DNA of 64,000 nucleotides from Sphingomonas sp. (GTDB lineage: Bacteria > Pseudomonadota > Alphaproteobacteria > Sphingomonadales > Sphingomonadaceae), in contig JAFKLY010000006.1 in NCBI GenBank assembly GCA_017304655.1, positions 62,001 to 126,000 on the forward strand. The letters are read 5' to 3'. The notes beneath the pieces were generated by a model. That model did no database searches and had not been told where the DNA came from. It saw only the letters and a program-made list of their open reading frames with translations. This document shows, piece by piece, positions 54,581 through 62,924 of this stretch. The position numbers were made by a program, and so were the translations under genes. Positions within the stretch are counted from its first letter, which is position 1; each line of letters starts with the position of its first letter.

Positions 54581-55399
54581 TCAACGCTGGGGCTCAACCG
54601 GGGCGCCGGGGCCTTGGTTTGTTGGCGTGACCTGCTGGCCGAGCCCGTTGCGCACGAACGGTTCGGGGTCGCCGGGACGCAGTTGCAGGCCGAAGAGGGT
54701 GTTGAGGCCCGGGTGCCGACCCAACCCACCAAACAGGTCGAAGCCGCGGTCCAGCCAGTCGCGCATCGGATCATCGTGGGTAAAGGGCGGGGTTCGCGCA
54801 ATTGAGGCGAGCCACAGGAAGATGCCGAGCGCCGAGAAATCCGCATAATCAGGGGCGTCGCCACCGATCCAGGGCGTTTCGCTGAGCAGTTTGCGCAAGG
54901 GCTCGAAGCGTGGCGGCATCAGCGGCAAGCGATCCTCACGACCGGCCTGTGCCACTTCGAGGGGGCGATTGCCGACGAACTTCTCGCGGGTCTCGCGCAC
55001 ATATGGCTGGTCCCCGGGCAGCGAGAGATCGTGATAATCCGCGATATAATTCTCGAAATAGGCGTCGATGACGGTCGACCAGATCCAGTTGTCGACGAAG
55101 CGCAGCACCGCGCGGCTCGCGGGATTGGGAAACAGCAGCGGCCGCTCGGGATAGGTTTCGTCGAGATAGTCCGCGATGACGACGCTATCGAGTACCCAGC
55201 GGTCGTCATCGACGATCACAGGCAGTCGATCGGACCTGCCGCCGGTGCGGTCCAGAATGCCCACGAAGCCACCCGGCACGAGATCGATATCGAACCCCTT
55301 GTGCGCGAGCGCGTATTTGGTGCGCCAGACATAAGGGCTTGTCGTGCAGCCCGAGGCGAACTGCAGGTCGAAAAGAGTGATCCTGTTGTTACGTGCCAT
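54581..55399 (-). CDS. ligE: LigE/LigP-like beta-etherase (glutathione S-transferase family)
   Basis: Enzyme of 272 residues that, by family, cleaves the beta-aryl ether bond of lignin-type ketones with glutathione, giving a glutathionyl adduct. Blocks I recall from Sphingobium LigE are nearly unchanged here: the start MARNN-ITL-DLQ, SGCT-SPYVWRTKYAL, GGF-GIL-RTGGRS, the central NYIADYHDLSLPGDQ-YVR, the C-terminal helix ADFSALGIFLWLASIARTPP, and the tail GDPEPFVR. ATG 55399 gives exactly the family start. It diverges from a TonB receptor, with inverted repeats between them. Stereospecificity (R as LigE/LigP) is inferred from family. LigE versus LigP is not resolved. Confidence 0.85.
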   Translation of the reverse strand: MARNNRITLFDLQFASGCTTSPYVWRTKYALAHKGFDIDLVPGGFVGILDRTGGRSDRLPVIVDDDRWVLDSVVIADYLDETYPERPLLFPNPASRAVLRFVDNWIWSTVIDAYFENYIADYHDLSLPGDQPYVRETREKFVGNRPLEVAQAGREDRLPLMPPRFEPLRKLLSETPWIGGDAPDYADFSALGIFLWLASIARTPPFTHDDPMRDWLDRGFDLFGGLGRHPGLNTLFGLQLRPGDPEPFVRNGLGQQVTPTNQGPGAPVEPQR

Positions 55400-55505
55400 G
55401 ATCCCCGCCTTGCCGCCTGACGTTGCAGGCTTTGCCGGGAATAGAATGGGCTGCTGGCCCGGCGCCGCACGGATCAAGCGGTATCGCCGAACCGGCCTGT
55501 CCGGC

Positions 55506-55526
55506 AACGGCCACGCAATTGCCGTT
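55506..55526. promoter_or_regulatory. Inverted repeat, possible operator (LigE-like / TonB receptor divergent region)
   Basis: Six-base arms AACGGC and GCCGTT separated by nine bases. It lies 107 bp upstream of the LigE-like start and 153 bp upstream of the receptor start. The spacing resembles AraC- or LysR-type sites but is not diagnostic. Confidence 0.4.
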
Positions 55527-55574
55527 TTGACGGTCTCGCCGCTTCCGGTGCGTCATATCTCTTGTGTCGGGCCG

Positions 55575-55595
55575 GCTCCATTTTGAGCATGGAGC
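55575..55595. promoter_or_regulatory. Inverted repeat, possible operator of the TonB receptor
   Basis: Seven-base perfect arms GCTCCAT and ATGGAGC separated by seven bases, 84 bp upstream of the receptor start. It shares the overall length of the repeat at 55506 but not its sequence. Confidence 0.45.
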
Positions 55596-55678
55596 GACGG
55601 ATCATGAGCGCCTTTGCCAAGGACCGGCACTTGCGGCGGATCACGCTCTGAACGAAAGAAAATATGGGAGAGGGGCTT

Positions 55679-57802
55679 ATGTCCGGTCGTCACTATCTAC
55701 ACTGCCTCTTGTCAGGCGCTGCGCTCATTGGTGTCAGCCCGGTCGCCCATGCACAGTCAACGGCGGCGCCACAGGCAGCACAGGAGGGTAATGCGGATCA
55801 GAGCGGGCAGATCATCGTGACGGCGCGGCGCCGGGAGGAGCGACTCTCCGATGTGCCGATCTCGGTGACGGCCGTCACGGCCGATACGCTCCGCGACCAG
55901 CAGGCGAACAATGTGCGCGACGTGGCCAGGATTACGCCAAGCCTCAATATCGATTCCGATTCACCGACGCGCGCCTTCATCTCGATCCGCGGCATTGGCA
56001 CCACCTTGTCGGACTCGGTGCAGCCCGGCGTCGGAATCTTCGTCGACGGCATCTATCAACCGGCGACGTCCTTCTTCAACAGTCCGCTGGTGGATGTGGA
56101 ACGCGTGGAAGTGCTGCGCGGGCCGCAGGGCACATTGTTCGGCAACAACACGCTGGGCGGCGCGATCAACGTGGTGACGCGGCAGCCAACCAACGAGTTC
56201 CAAGGCCGCGTGGATGGGAGTTATGCGCCGCAGGACGAGTTCCAGTCCCTTTCCGGGTCGATTTCCGGGCCGATCATTAACGATGTGCTGCAGTTCCGGG
56301 TCGGCGCCGCCTTCCACAAGCAGGATGGGTTCATCAAGAACACGCTGATCGGCGGCAACATCAATCCCGCGCGTCAGACGTCAGTCAACGGCACGTTGCG
56401 GTTCCTGCCTGCAAACTGGGCGACCATCACGATCAACAGCAGCTACGACGAGGTGAAAGGCGGCTTCTTCCCCTACAATCAGGTCAATGGGCCGGAGGAC
56501 TATCAATATACGACCCAGCAGAACGTCAACAGCCTCGGCACCGATCGCTACTTCGCACTGAACGGCAAAGGCGAGTTCGACATCGACGCGCTCAAGACGA
56601 AGCTTACCCTCATCGCGTCCTACAATCTGCGCAAGCGCGAGGTGGTCTGGGACGTCGACCTTGGTCCCACAGATTTCCTGCGTTCGCATGACTTCGGGCG
56701 GCTGCGCACGATCAACTTCGAGGGCCGGTTCGAGACGCAGTGGAGCGACACGGTCTCGACACTGATCGGGCTCTTCTATTCGGAGTATAAGGATCGCAGC
56801 GAGACCAATACATTCATTGTGCCGGCCAATCTTCTGGCGCCGGGCGTCGCCTTCACCACAAACAGGAACAAGGCGGTGTTCGCGACGATCTTCTGGAAGC
56901 CGACCGAGCGCTTCGAACTGGCCGTGGGCGCGCGTTATGACGATCAGAGCCTGCAGTCCTCGCAAGCCTTCACCAGCGCGGCCTACAAGGCTCAGGAGTG
57001 GCAACCGCGCGTCACCGCGACGCTGCACTGGACACCGGATTTCATGACGTATGCCTCGGTGTCGCGCGGTGTACGTGGGGGTGGCCAGAACCCGCCCGGT
57101 TCGCCTAATCTCATTTACCGCAACGACTCTGTGTGGACCTATGAACTGGGAACGAAATTCTCGGCTCTGGATCGCCGCCTGACCGTCAGCGCCGATATCT
57201 TCTATAACGACTATAAGAACTACATCGGCGTCAATGCCATCGTGCCCTCGACGCTCAGTTCCGCGGCGATTGCGGTCAACCTGAATACGGGTGACGTGAG
57301 CAGCTATGGCGCCGAGATTGAGGCCAACTTCCGGGTCACACGCAACCTGAGGCTCTATGGCAATCTCGGCCTGTTGCACGCGCGCACGACCGACATGAGC
57401 GGTTTCATCGCCGTCACAGGCTTCCCGCTCCCGACCGACAAGATCCTCTACACAGCCGACTGGACCGGCAATGCCGGCGCCAGCTATGAAACGCCGCTGG
57501 CGAGCGGCTCACTCGTGCTGGACGCCAATGTTTCAGCCAAGGGTCGGCGCCCCGGCTTTAGCTACTCGCAGGCTGGGCCGACATTCCTGGCACCTTATTA
57601 TGTGACGAACGCCTCGGTCACGTACAAAACCGAGCATGTCGAGATCGGCTTGTTCGCAACGAACCTGTTCAACGAGAAATATTATGTGACCTATTTCGAC
57701 AAGTCGATCCTGGGCACCGCGCTGCCACCGAGCCTCGCCTACAATACCGGCGTTACGGGTGATCGGCGCCGGATAGGCGTCCGTGCGAGCCTCAAGTTTT
57801 GA
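55679..57802 (+). CDS. TonB-dependent receptor next to the beta-etherase gene
   Basis: A 707-residue outer-membrane receptor: signal peptide, plug with IIVTARRREERLSDVPISVTAV and VEVLRGPQGTLFGNNTLGGAINVVT, then a barrel ending in GVRASLKF. ATG 55679 is preceded by GAGAGGGG. It shares overall pattern but not close identity with the receptor at 46448. Sphingomonads take up some lignin-derived dimers through TonB receptors, so an aromatic-ether uptake role is the natural inference from its neighbours. A clear terminator follows. Confidence 0.93.
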   Translation: MSGRHYLHCLLSGAALIGVSPVAHAQSTAAPQAAQEGNADQSGQIIVTARRREERLSDVPISVTAVTADTLRDQQANNVRDVARITPSLNIDSDSPTRAFISIRGIGTTLSDSVQPGVGIFVDGIYQPATSFFNSPLVDVERVEVLRGPQGTLFGNNTLGGAINVVTRQPTNEFQGRVDGSYAPQDEFQSLSGSISGPIINDVLQFRVGAAFHKQDGFIKNTLIGGNINPARQTSVNGTLRFLPANWATITINSSYDEVKGGFFPYNQVNGPEDYQYTTQQNVNSLGTDRYFALNGKGEFDIDALKTKLTLIASYNLRKREVVWDVDLGPTDFLRSHDFGRLRTINFEGRFETQWSDTVSTLIGLFYSEYKDRSETNTFIVPANLLAPGVAFTTNRNKAVFATIFWKPTERFELAVGARYDDQSLQSSQAFTSAAYKAQEWQPRVTATLHWTPDFMTYASVSRGVRGGGQNPPGSPNLIYRNDSVWTYELGTKFSALDRRLTVSADIFYNDYKNYIGVNAIVPSTLSSAAIAVNLNTGDVSSYGAEIEANFRVTRNLRLYGNLGLLHARTTDMSGFIAVTGFPLPTDKILYTADWTGNAGASYETPLASGSLVLDANVSAKGRRPGFSYSQAGPTFLAPYYVTNASVTYKTEHVEIGLFATNLFNEKYYVTYFDKSILGTALPPSLAYNTGVTGDRRRIGVRASLKF

Positions 57803-57827
57803 GGCGCTATTGCCTGACATCACGGAA

Positions 57828-57857
57828 GGGGGAGTCGAGCAATCGACTGCCCCTTTT
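57828..57857 (+). terminator. Rho-independent terminator after the TonB receptor
   Basis: GGGG-G-AGTCGA / TCGACT-G-CCCC with a GCAA tetraloop, then TTTT. Ten base pairs with one mismatch plus the T-run make it the best intrinsic terminator in the window; it separates the receptor from araC. Confidence 0.85.
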
Positions 57858-57963
57858 CGCACTTTCCGGGCGGTAAACGGGTCAAGCCTTGCTCCTCGGC
57901 GTAAGAGGTGTAGGCTACCTCGCAAGATAGATAATCGGTTTCGCGCCGAACGGAGTAGCGCCA

Positions 57964-58977
57964 ATGCTGCCTGATATCATGGAGAGATTCGACACCATCT
58001 CGGTGCCGCCAGAGCGCCGGGTCGACTATTGGTGTGAACTCGTGTCGCGCATGACGTCGCCGGTTTCGTTCATGCCTGAAAGCGACTCTGATGTTCAGTG
58101 CACGCTGATGCGCGGCGTGTATGAGCGTTTCACGTTCTCCCATGCCGTTACATCCGAGATCAAAGTGTTCCGCAGCAAGGAGCATGCTCGCCAGGCGCGT
58201 GGCTTCAACTATTTGTATCTGCAGCTTGAGGGAACGGGGGAGCTCGTCTGCCAGGGCCAGAGCGTCAAGACGCTCAAGAACAGCCTGATCCTGTTCGACG
58301 AGAGCACGCCCTATCGCTTCAAAGCGCTCTCACCGATCCGGACCATGGCGATCGGGATACCGTCCTCGCTCGTGGCCGCACGCTTGCCGGGTTATCGTGA
58401 TATCGTCATGCGTCCGCTCGATACCAATACCGGCATCATTCAGATCTTGCAGTCCTCGCTGCGCGCGATGAACGCGCTGTTCGTTGAGCAGGACGTGCGC
58501 AATTTCCCTCACGCCGTGTTCATGAGCCTGATCGAGCTTCTCGCTGCCTCCGTGGACGAAGTGACCGATGGCCAGACGGATTCATCGACAATCGCACGAT
58601 GGGCCGGCAAGATTCGGGCCTATGTCGAGGCCCATCTCGACGATCCTGATCTCTCGCCTGCTTCCATCTCCCGTGACCTGGGCATTTCCGCGCGCTATTT
58701 GCGGCTCATCTTCGCCGACAGCAACAAGGATCCGGGACAGGGCGAGACATTGCGGCGCTATATATTGCGACGTCGGCTCGAAGAATGTGCAACGCGGTTA
58801 GCCGACGAGAAATTTCGTTGCGGCTCGATCACGGAGCTCGCGCATAGCTGGGGCTTTTCAGACTCTTCCTATTTCGCGCGCCGGTTCATCGAACAGTTCG
58901 GCGTGACCCCCCGCGCATTCCGTGTGGCCAAGCAAGCGCGGCAGGAGGAGGCCGCGGAGATGCCATCGCGCCACTGA
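57964..58977 (+). CDS. AraC-family transcriptional regulator
   Basis: A 337-residue activator. The N-terminal half is a cupin-like sensor (YLQLEGTGELVCQGQSVKTLKNSLILFDESTPYRF), as in the AraC_binding_2 group. The C-terminal half has two helix-turn-helix units: SPASISRDLGISARYLRLIFADS and the second around ITELAHSWGFSDSSYFARRFIEQFGVTPRAF. It sits in the middle of the catabolic block and is the only regulator there, so it probably controls the GST, SDR, receptor and transporter genes. It ends 16 bp from the convergent GST gene. Confidence 0.92.
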   Translation: MLPDIMERFDTISVPPERRVDYWCELVSRMTSPVSFMPESDSDVQCTLMRGVYERFTFSHAVTSEIKVFRSKEHARQARGFNYLYLQLEGTGELVCQGQSVKTLKNSLILFDESTPYRFKALSPIRTMAIGIPSSLVAARLPGYRDIVMRPLDTNTGIIQILQSSLRAMNALFVEQDVRNFPHAVFMSLIELLAASVDEVTDGQTDSSTIARWAGKIRAYVEAHLDDPDLSPASISRDLGISARYLRLIFADSNKDPGQGETLRRYILRRRLEECATRLADEKFRCGSITELAHSWGFSDSSYFARRFIEQFGVTPRAFRVAKQARQEEAAEMPSRH

Positions 58978-58993
58978 GGATGCGGGTTTCTTC

Positions 58994-59674
58994 CTAGCCC
59001 CAGCGGATATAATCCGGACCGACCGTCGACACTGCATAGGGGTCTGACGTGGCGCCTTGCGCAAGCGCTGCCCGAACGGCCGCTCGACCAGCGACGCGGG
59101 ATAGCCAGCCATTGACCTTCGGAAAGCGTGCCGGATCGACCAGCGCCGGCGCCACGCGTGGCAGATAGTTCGCATAGGCGAATATCGCGATATCGGCGAG
59201 GCTGTAGAGTCGGCCCGCCAGCCACTCACTTGTTTCAAGTTGGCGCTCGGCCCGGTCGACGACCATGGTAACGCGCTCCTCCGCAGCCTCGATCCGCTCG
59301 GCCGGCAGCGTGCCCGGCACGCCGGTGGAAAGGAGCGCGACATGGGCGAGGTCGCTCACGGATGCCCCGAAGCCATCATCGACCAGCTTGCACCAGGACC
59401 GTGCCAGCCAGCGGTTTCTTGGGTCGGTCGGCAGGAGCGGCACGGCCGGACAGGCCTCTTCGAGATATTCGCAGACAAAGGTTTCGCCGCTCAGTGGCTG
59501 GCCTCCAACCACCAGCATCGGCAGACTGATCCTCAGGTCGTCCGGGCTTGAAAAGGATGACGCGACAGGAGCAAGCAGATCGACCAGTTCGCCAGGGACA
59601 TCCAGGCCCCTTTCCGCGATGGTGATGAGCAGCCGCGCAGATCCGCCGTTGGGTTCGCCGTGATAGAGATACAT
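58994..59674 (-). CDS. Glutathione S-transferase family protein
   Basis: A 226-residue GST: thioredoxin-like N-domain (YLYHGEPNGGSARLLITIAERGL, then LPMLVVGGQPLSGETFVCEYLEEACP), and an all-helical C-domain ending with GRLYSLADIAIFAYANYLPRV and a short tail. The N-domain lacks an obvious active Cys, and GGSAR fits a Ser-type site. ATG 59674 gives the normal GST start. It lies 35 bp after the LigF-like gene. It could be the glutathione-removing or a third etherase step of the local pathway; no specific match to LigG is apparent. Confidence 0.82.
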   Translation of the reverse strand: MYLYHGEPNGGSARLLITIAERGLDVPGELVDLLAPVASSFSSPDDLRISLPMLVVGGQPLSGETFVCEYLEEACPAVPLLPTDPRNRWLARSWCKLVDDGFGASVSDLAHVALLSTGVPGTLPAERIEAAEERVTMVVDRAERQLETSEWLAGRLYSLADIAIFAYANYLPRVAPALVDPARFPKVNGWLSRVAGRAAVRAALAQGATSDPYAVSTVGPDYIRWG

Positions 59675-59709
59675 GGCGCTCGGTCCTCCAGTTCTGGTTT
59701 TCTGTCCGG

Positions 59710-60444
59710 TCACATCAACAGTCCCTGCGTGCGTTCGCGCAATTCGCGCACCGCCGGCCGCGCTTCAATCCGGGCGAGCCATTCCATCGTGGCAGGCGTG
59801 GTGCTGGCGTTCATAAGTTCGGGCATCCAGTCGGCAATCAGGCCGCAAAAACACATGAAATCGATGTCCGCGAGAGAGTAGGCGTCTCCAGCCAGCCAGC
59901 GATGCCTGGCCAGCCGCGCTTCCGTCAGGCGGCATCCCTCGATGAGGCGCTTGTGCGATTCCTCGATCTCGGCCGGCGGCGTTGTCTGGCGGAAAGCGCG
60001 CAGCCAGGAGCGCCGGCGATCCGGATCCGGCACGTTCTCCAGCAGCTTTTCCATCTCTTCGGGCGCGCGGTTGCCCGCGATGTCCGGCACCACGCGGTTC
60101 CAGTTGATCATCATGACGGCACGACCGAGATCATTCTCGGCATAGGAGCACCAACGCCGCATCGCGAACCGGTCTAGCGGATCAGCGGGGCGCAAGGCAG
60201 GGCCGTCGAACGCCTCGTCGATATACTCGTTGATGAGCATGCCTTCGGTCAGCACATCACCATCGCACACCAGCGTCGGCACCTGGCCCTTGGGATTGAT
60301 CGCCAGATAGGCGGGCTTCAAATGATCGAAATGCGGTCCAAACATCGCATGCTCGGTGAAGTTGACCCCTTTTTCGAGCAGCGCGAGGAAGACGCGCGCC
60401 GAATTAGTGGCGAGTGGCTGGAAATAATAGAGGTCGAGTTGCAT
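59710..60444 (-). CDS. LigF-like glutathione S-transferase, probable beta-etherase
   Basis: A 244-residue GST. The N-domain has YYFQPLATNSARVFLALLEKGV, AINPKGQVPTLVCDG and VLTEGMLINEYIDEAF. The C-domain has a stretch close to what I remember of LigF: NVPDPDRRRSWLRAFRQ, helix phrases GYSLADI-type (here DAYSLADIDFMCFC) and WLARIEARPAVREL. LigF opens the S-configured beta-ethers, complementary to LigE. It divides a control region with the SDR genes and is co-directional with the next GST. The LigF assignment is tentative and rests on memory. Confidence 0.72.
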   Translation of the reverse strand: MQLDLYYFQPLATNSARVFLALLEKGVNFTEHAMFGPHFDHLKPAYLAINPKGQVPTLVCDGDVLTEGMLINEYIDEAFDGPALRPADPLDRFAMRRWCSYAENDLGRAVMMINWNRVVPDIAGNRAPEEMEKLLENVPDPDRRRSWLRAFRQTTPPAEIEESHKRLIEGCRLTEARLARHRWLAGDAYSLADIDFMCFCGLIADWMPELMNASTTPATMEWLARIEARPAVRELRERTQGLLM

Positions 60445-60560
60445 GGATCGAGCATTCCTTGAGCGGAACTGTGACCCAACTCCTGACCGATGCGTCCACA
60501 TCTGTTCTATAACTCTCCCTTCGGCAGATTGTGGCTAAACGGCAGAAGCTGCCTCCCTTT

Positions 60561-60589
60561 GGCACCAAACGCGGTGCCGCTTAGCACCG
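60561..60589. promoter_or_regulatory. Overlapping inverted repeats in the GST/SDR divergent promoter
   Basis: Half-site GCACC occurs at 60562 and 60584 with its complement GGTGC at 60573: three alternating half-sites spaced exactly 11 bp. The first pair forms the perfect repeat GGCACC-six bases-GGTGCC, the second CGGTGC-six bases-GCACCG. It lies 116 bp upstream of the GST start and 93 bp before the SDR start, which is typical for an operator controlling both. Confidence 0.6.
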
Positions 60590-60682
60590 GCAGCCGATGC
60601 TCTGTTCCCTAGAATGATCCCAATACCGGGCAGCTTGGCTTCCCGGGCATGGGCCAGCATTTCAGAGAGGAGGGCCACGTCG

Positions 60683-61600
60683 ATGTCTTATGACGGGAAG
60701 GTCGCATTCATCACCGGCGGTGCGAGCGGCGCCGCTTTTGGCCAAGCGCAATTATTTGGTCGTCTGGGTTGCCGGATCTTCATCGTCGACGTTCGCGGCG
60801 ACGCTCTTGAGGAAGCGCTCGCCAAACTGCGGGCCGAAGGCGTCACGGCGGAGGGCGCCCAACTGGACATCACTGATCGGGCTGCCTTTGCGCGCGTCGC
60901 CGATCAGGTCGAACACGTCTATGGGGAGCCTCCCTATTTCCTCTTCAACACGGCTGGCGTGTTCGCGATGGGGCCGAGCGAAAGCTCCACCTATGAGGAC
61001 TATGACTGGGTGTTCGGCGTCAATCTGGGCGGCGTCATCAACGGCCTCGTCACCTTCGTACCGCGCATGATCAAGGCCGGGCGTGGTGGCCATATCGTCA
61101 GCACGTCCTCGGTGGGCGGCTTCCTGACCTATGACGGCAATACGCTCTATTGCGCGGCCAAGGCTGCGGTGATCAGCCTCATGGAGGGCTACCGCGGCGC
61201 TCTCGAAAAATATGGCATCGGTGTCTCGGTGCTCTGCCCGATGAACATTCGTTCGAACATCGCCCGCTCGGCCAATACCCGTCCGGCCCATCTCGCCAAA
61301 ACCGGCTATGTGGTCAACGACGAGACCGTCGCATCCCTGCAGAGCGTCTATGATCATGGCATGGATCCGATCGAGCTTGCCGGCCATGTCCGGCGCGGCA
61401 TCGAGGCCAACCAGCTCTATATCATTCCCTATCCCGAGGCCCGGCCGGTCATGGAACAGCGCTACAACGAGATACTGGACTCGGTCCTGCCGGTGGAGGC
61501 CGACCCGGACGGCGTCGCCAGCCGTCTGGCCACAATCGACGTGTGGATGCGCGAGCGGGGCACGATCTTCGAGCAAAAGAGCCCCGACGCCCCAGCCTGA
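60683..61600 (+). CDS. SDR of the LigD/L/N/O type, probable C-alpha dehydrogenase
   Basis: A 305-residue NAD(P)-dependent dehydrogenase with TGGASGAAFGQA at the cofactor site, NTAGVFA, Ser in STSSVGGF and the YCAAK catalytic pair. Phrases such as GASG-FGQA, NLGGVINGLVTFVPRMI, LEKYGIGVSVL and LYIIPYPEARP match my memory of the lignin C-alpha dehydrogenases of Sphingobium. Those oxidise the benzylic alcohol of guaiacylglycerol-beta-guaiacyl ether and activate the ether for GST cleavage. AGGAGG lies ten bases before ATG 60683. It pairs with the following SDR (23 bp gap). Confidence 0.85.
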   Translation: MSYDGKVAFITGGASGAAFGQAQLFGRLGCRIFIVDVRGDALEEALAKLRAEGVTAEGAQLDITDRAAFARVADQVEHVYGEPPYFLFNTAGVFAMGPSESSTYEDYDWVFGVNLGGVINGLVTFVPRMIKAGRGGHIVSTSSVGGFLTYDGNTLYCAAKAAVISLMEGYRGALEKYGIGVSVLCPMNIRSNIARSANTRPAHLAKTGYVVNDETVASLQSVYDHGMDPIELAGHVRRGIEANQLYIIPYPEARPVMEQRYNEILDSVLPVEADPDGVASRLATIDVWMRERGTIFEQKSPDAPA

Positions 61601-61623
61601 CCCTCGATGAAAAGGACCATCCA

Positions 61624-62559
61624 ATGAGCAGATTTGCCGGCAAGACGGCTTTCATCACCGGCGGCGCGAGCGGCATGGGTCTCGGCATGGCGCATGCTTT
61701 CGCGGAGGCCAGCATGCGCGTGGTCATTGCGGATCTGCGCCAGGATGCGCTCGATGCTGCAATGGCCGGCTTCTCGAAGACCGACCATGCCGTGTTGCCG
61801 GTGCGGCTCGATGTGACGGATCGCGCCCGCTGGGTGGATGCGGTGGAGGAGGTCGAGGCGGCCTTCGGCAACATCCACGTGCTAATGAACAATGCCGGCG
61901 TCGGTCTTACCGGCACACTCGAAACAATGACCTACAAGGATTGGGATTTCAGCCTCGGGGTCAATCTGGGCGGCGTCATCAATGGCCTCACCACCTTGCT
62001 GCCGCGCATGAAAACGCATGGTGAGGGCGGCCATATTCTCGCCACGTCATCGACTGCCGGTCTCACCGCCGTCACGGGAGCGGGCATGTATACGGCCGCC
62101 AAGTTTGCCGTAACCGGCCTTATGGAGACGCTCGCGGGTGAACTGCAGGGCACGAATATCGGCGTCTCGGTCTTCTTCCCCGGCCCGGTGTCGACCAATC
62201 TGGGCGCGACGACCCATGCCGTCCGCCCCGCACATCTTCAGAACGACGTCACGCTGCCAGACCCCATCTCGCCACCGGCTGTCGATACGAGCGTGTTCAT
62301 GAGCAAGGAAGAAGTCGGCCAACGCGTTCTGCGGGGCATGGAGCGAAACGATCTTTTCATCTTCAGCCATCCTGAATTTTCGGAAGGAATCCGGGCTCGC
62401 AACGATGCACTGATGCGTGCGATCCCGCGCGAACCGACGAACGACGCACGTGTCGCCGTCATTCGTCAGTTCGGGTCTTTGTTGTATAACCCGATTTACG
62501 ACACGCAGGCCGACGGACCGGGCCCTTTCCGGCATGCGGCGGCAAACGCGGCATCGTAG
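61624..62559 (+). CDS. Second SDR, related C-alpha dehydrogenase type
   Basis: A 311-residue SDR with TGGASGMGLGMA, NNAGVGL, Ser in SSTAGLTAVT and the YTAAK pair. It shares NLGGVINGL and the GRxGHI-type strand (here GEGGHILATSS) with its neighbour but is otherwise clearly diverged. Two dehydrogenases side by side fit the known need for enzymes of opposite stereochemistry at C-alpha (LigD/LigO act on one, LigL/LigN on the other). Which does which is not predictable. Start ATG 61624, 23 bp after the first SDR. Confidence 0.84.
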   Translation: MSRFAGKTAFITGGASGMGLGMAHAFAEASMRVVIADLRQDALDAAMAGFSKTDHAVLPVRLDVTDRARWVDAVEEVEAAFGNIHVLMNNAGVGLTGTLETMTYKDWDFSLGVNLGGVINGLTTLLPRMKTHGEGGHILATSSTAGLTAVTGAGMYTAAKFAVTGLMETLAGELQGTNIGVSVFFPGPVSTNLGATTHAVRPAHLQNDVTLPDPISPPAVDTSVFMSKEEVGQRVLRGMERNDLFIFSHPEFSEGIRARNDALMRAIPREPTNDARVAVIRQFGSLLYNPIYDTQADGPGPFRHAAANAAS

Positions 62560-62924
62560 CAGGGCGATCGACGAAGGCGATTGTGGCGGGGCTGAACAGC
62601 CTGGACTGTGCGACGAAGCCGCCGTCGCGGAGCTCTACTGAACGGAAGGCAGCTTTACTTCACCCGCCCGTGAAAGCGGACTTTCCGGATCGTCCGACTT
62701 AGCAGCCGTTTGACGGCGTCGATGAACGAGCGGCAGCTTACGCCTAACGACTTTCGAAAGCAGACATTACGGATCGTCCCCAGACCCGGACAATCGGAGA
62801 TAGCAAAAGTTGAAGTGAAAGGATGTCCGCTATCAGTGAGCCGGTTCGCTCGTCCGGACGGCATTTATGTCGGCGGCGACCGACCAGGGCCGGACTCGCC
62901 GTTCATGCAGCGGTGTCCGACCTC
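62560..62924. repeat. Intergenic region with an imperfect 24-bp direct repeat
   Basis: Between the convergent SDR and rtcA genes lie two copies of GAAAGC-GAC-TT-CGGATCGTCC, at 62672-62695 and 62756-62779. They match at 21 of 24 bases and are 84 bp apart. The second begins inside the palindrome CTTTCGAAAG at 62751-62760. I see no gene in the stretch. It could be an old dispersed repeat family or regulatory sites. Confidence 0.5.
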
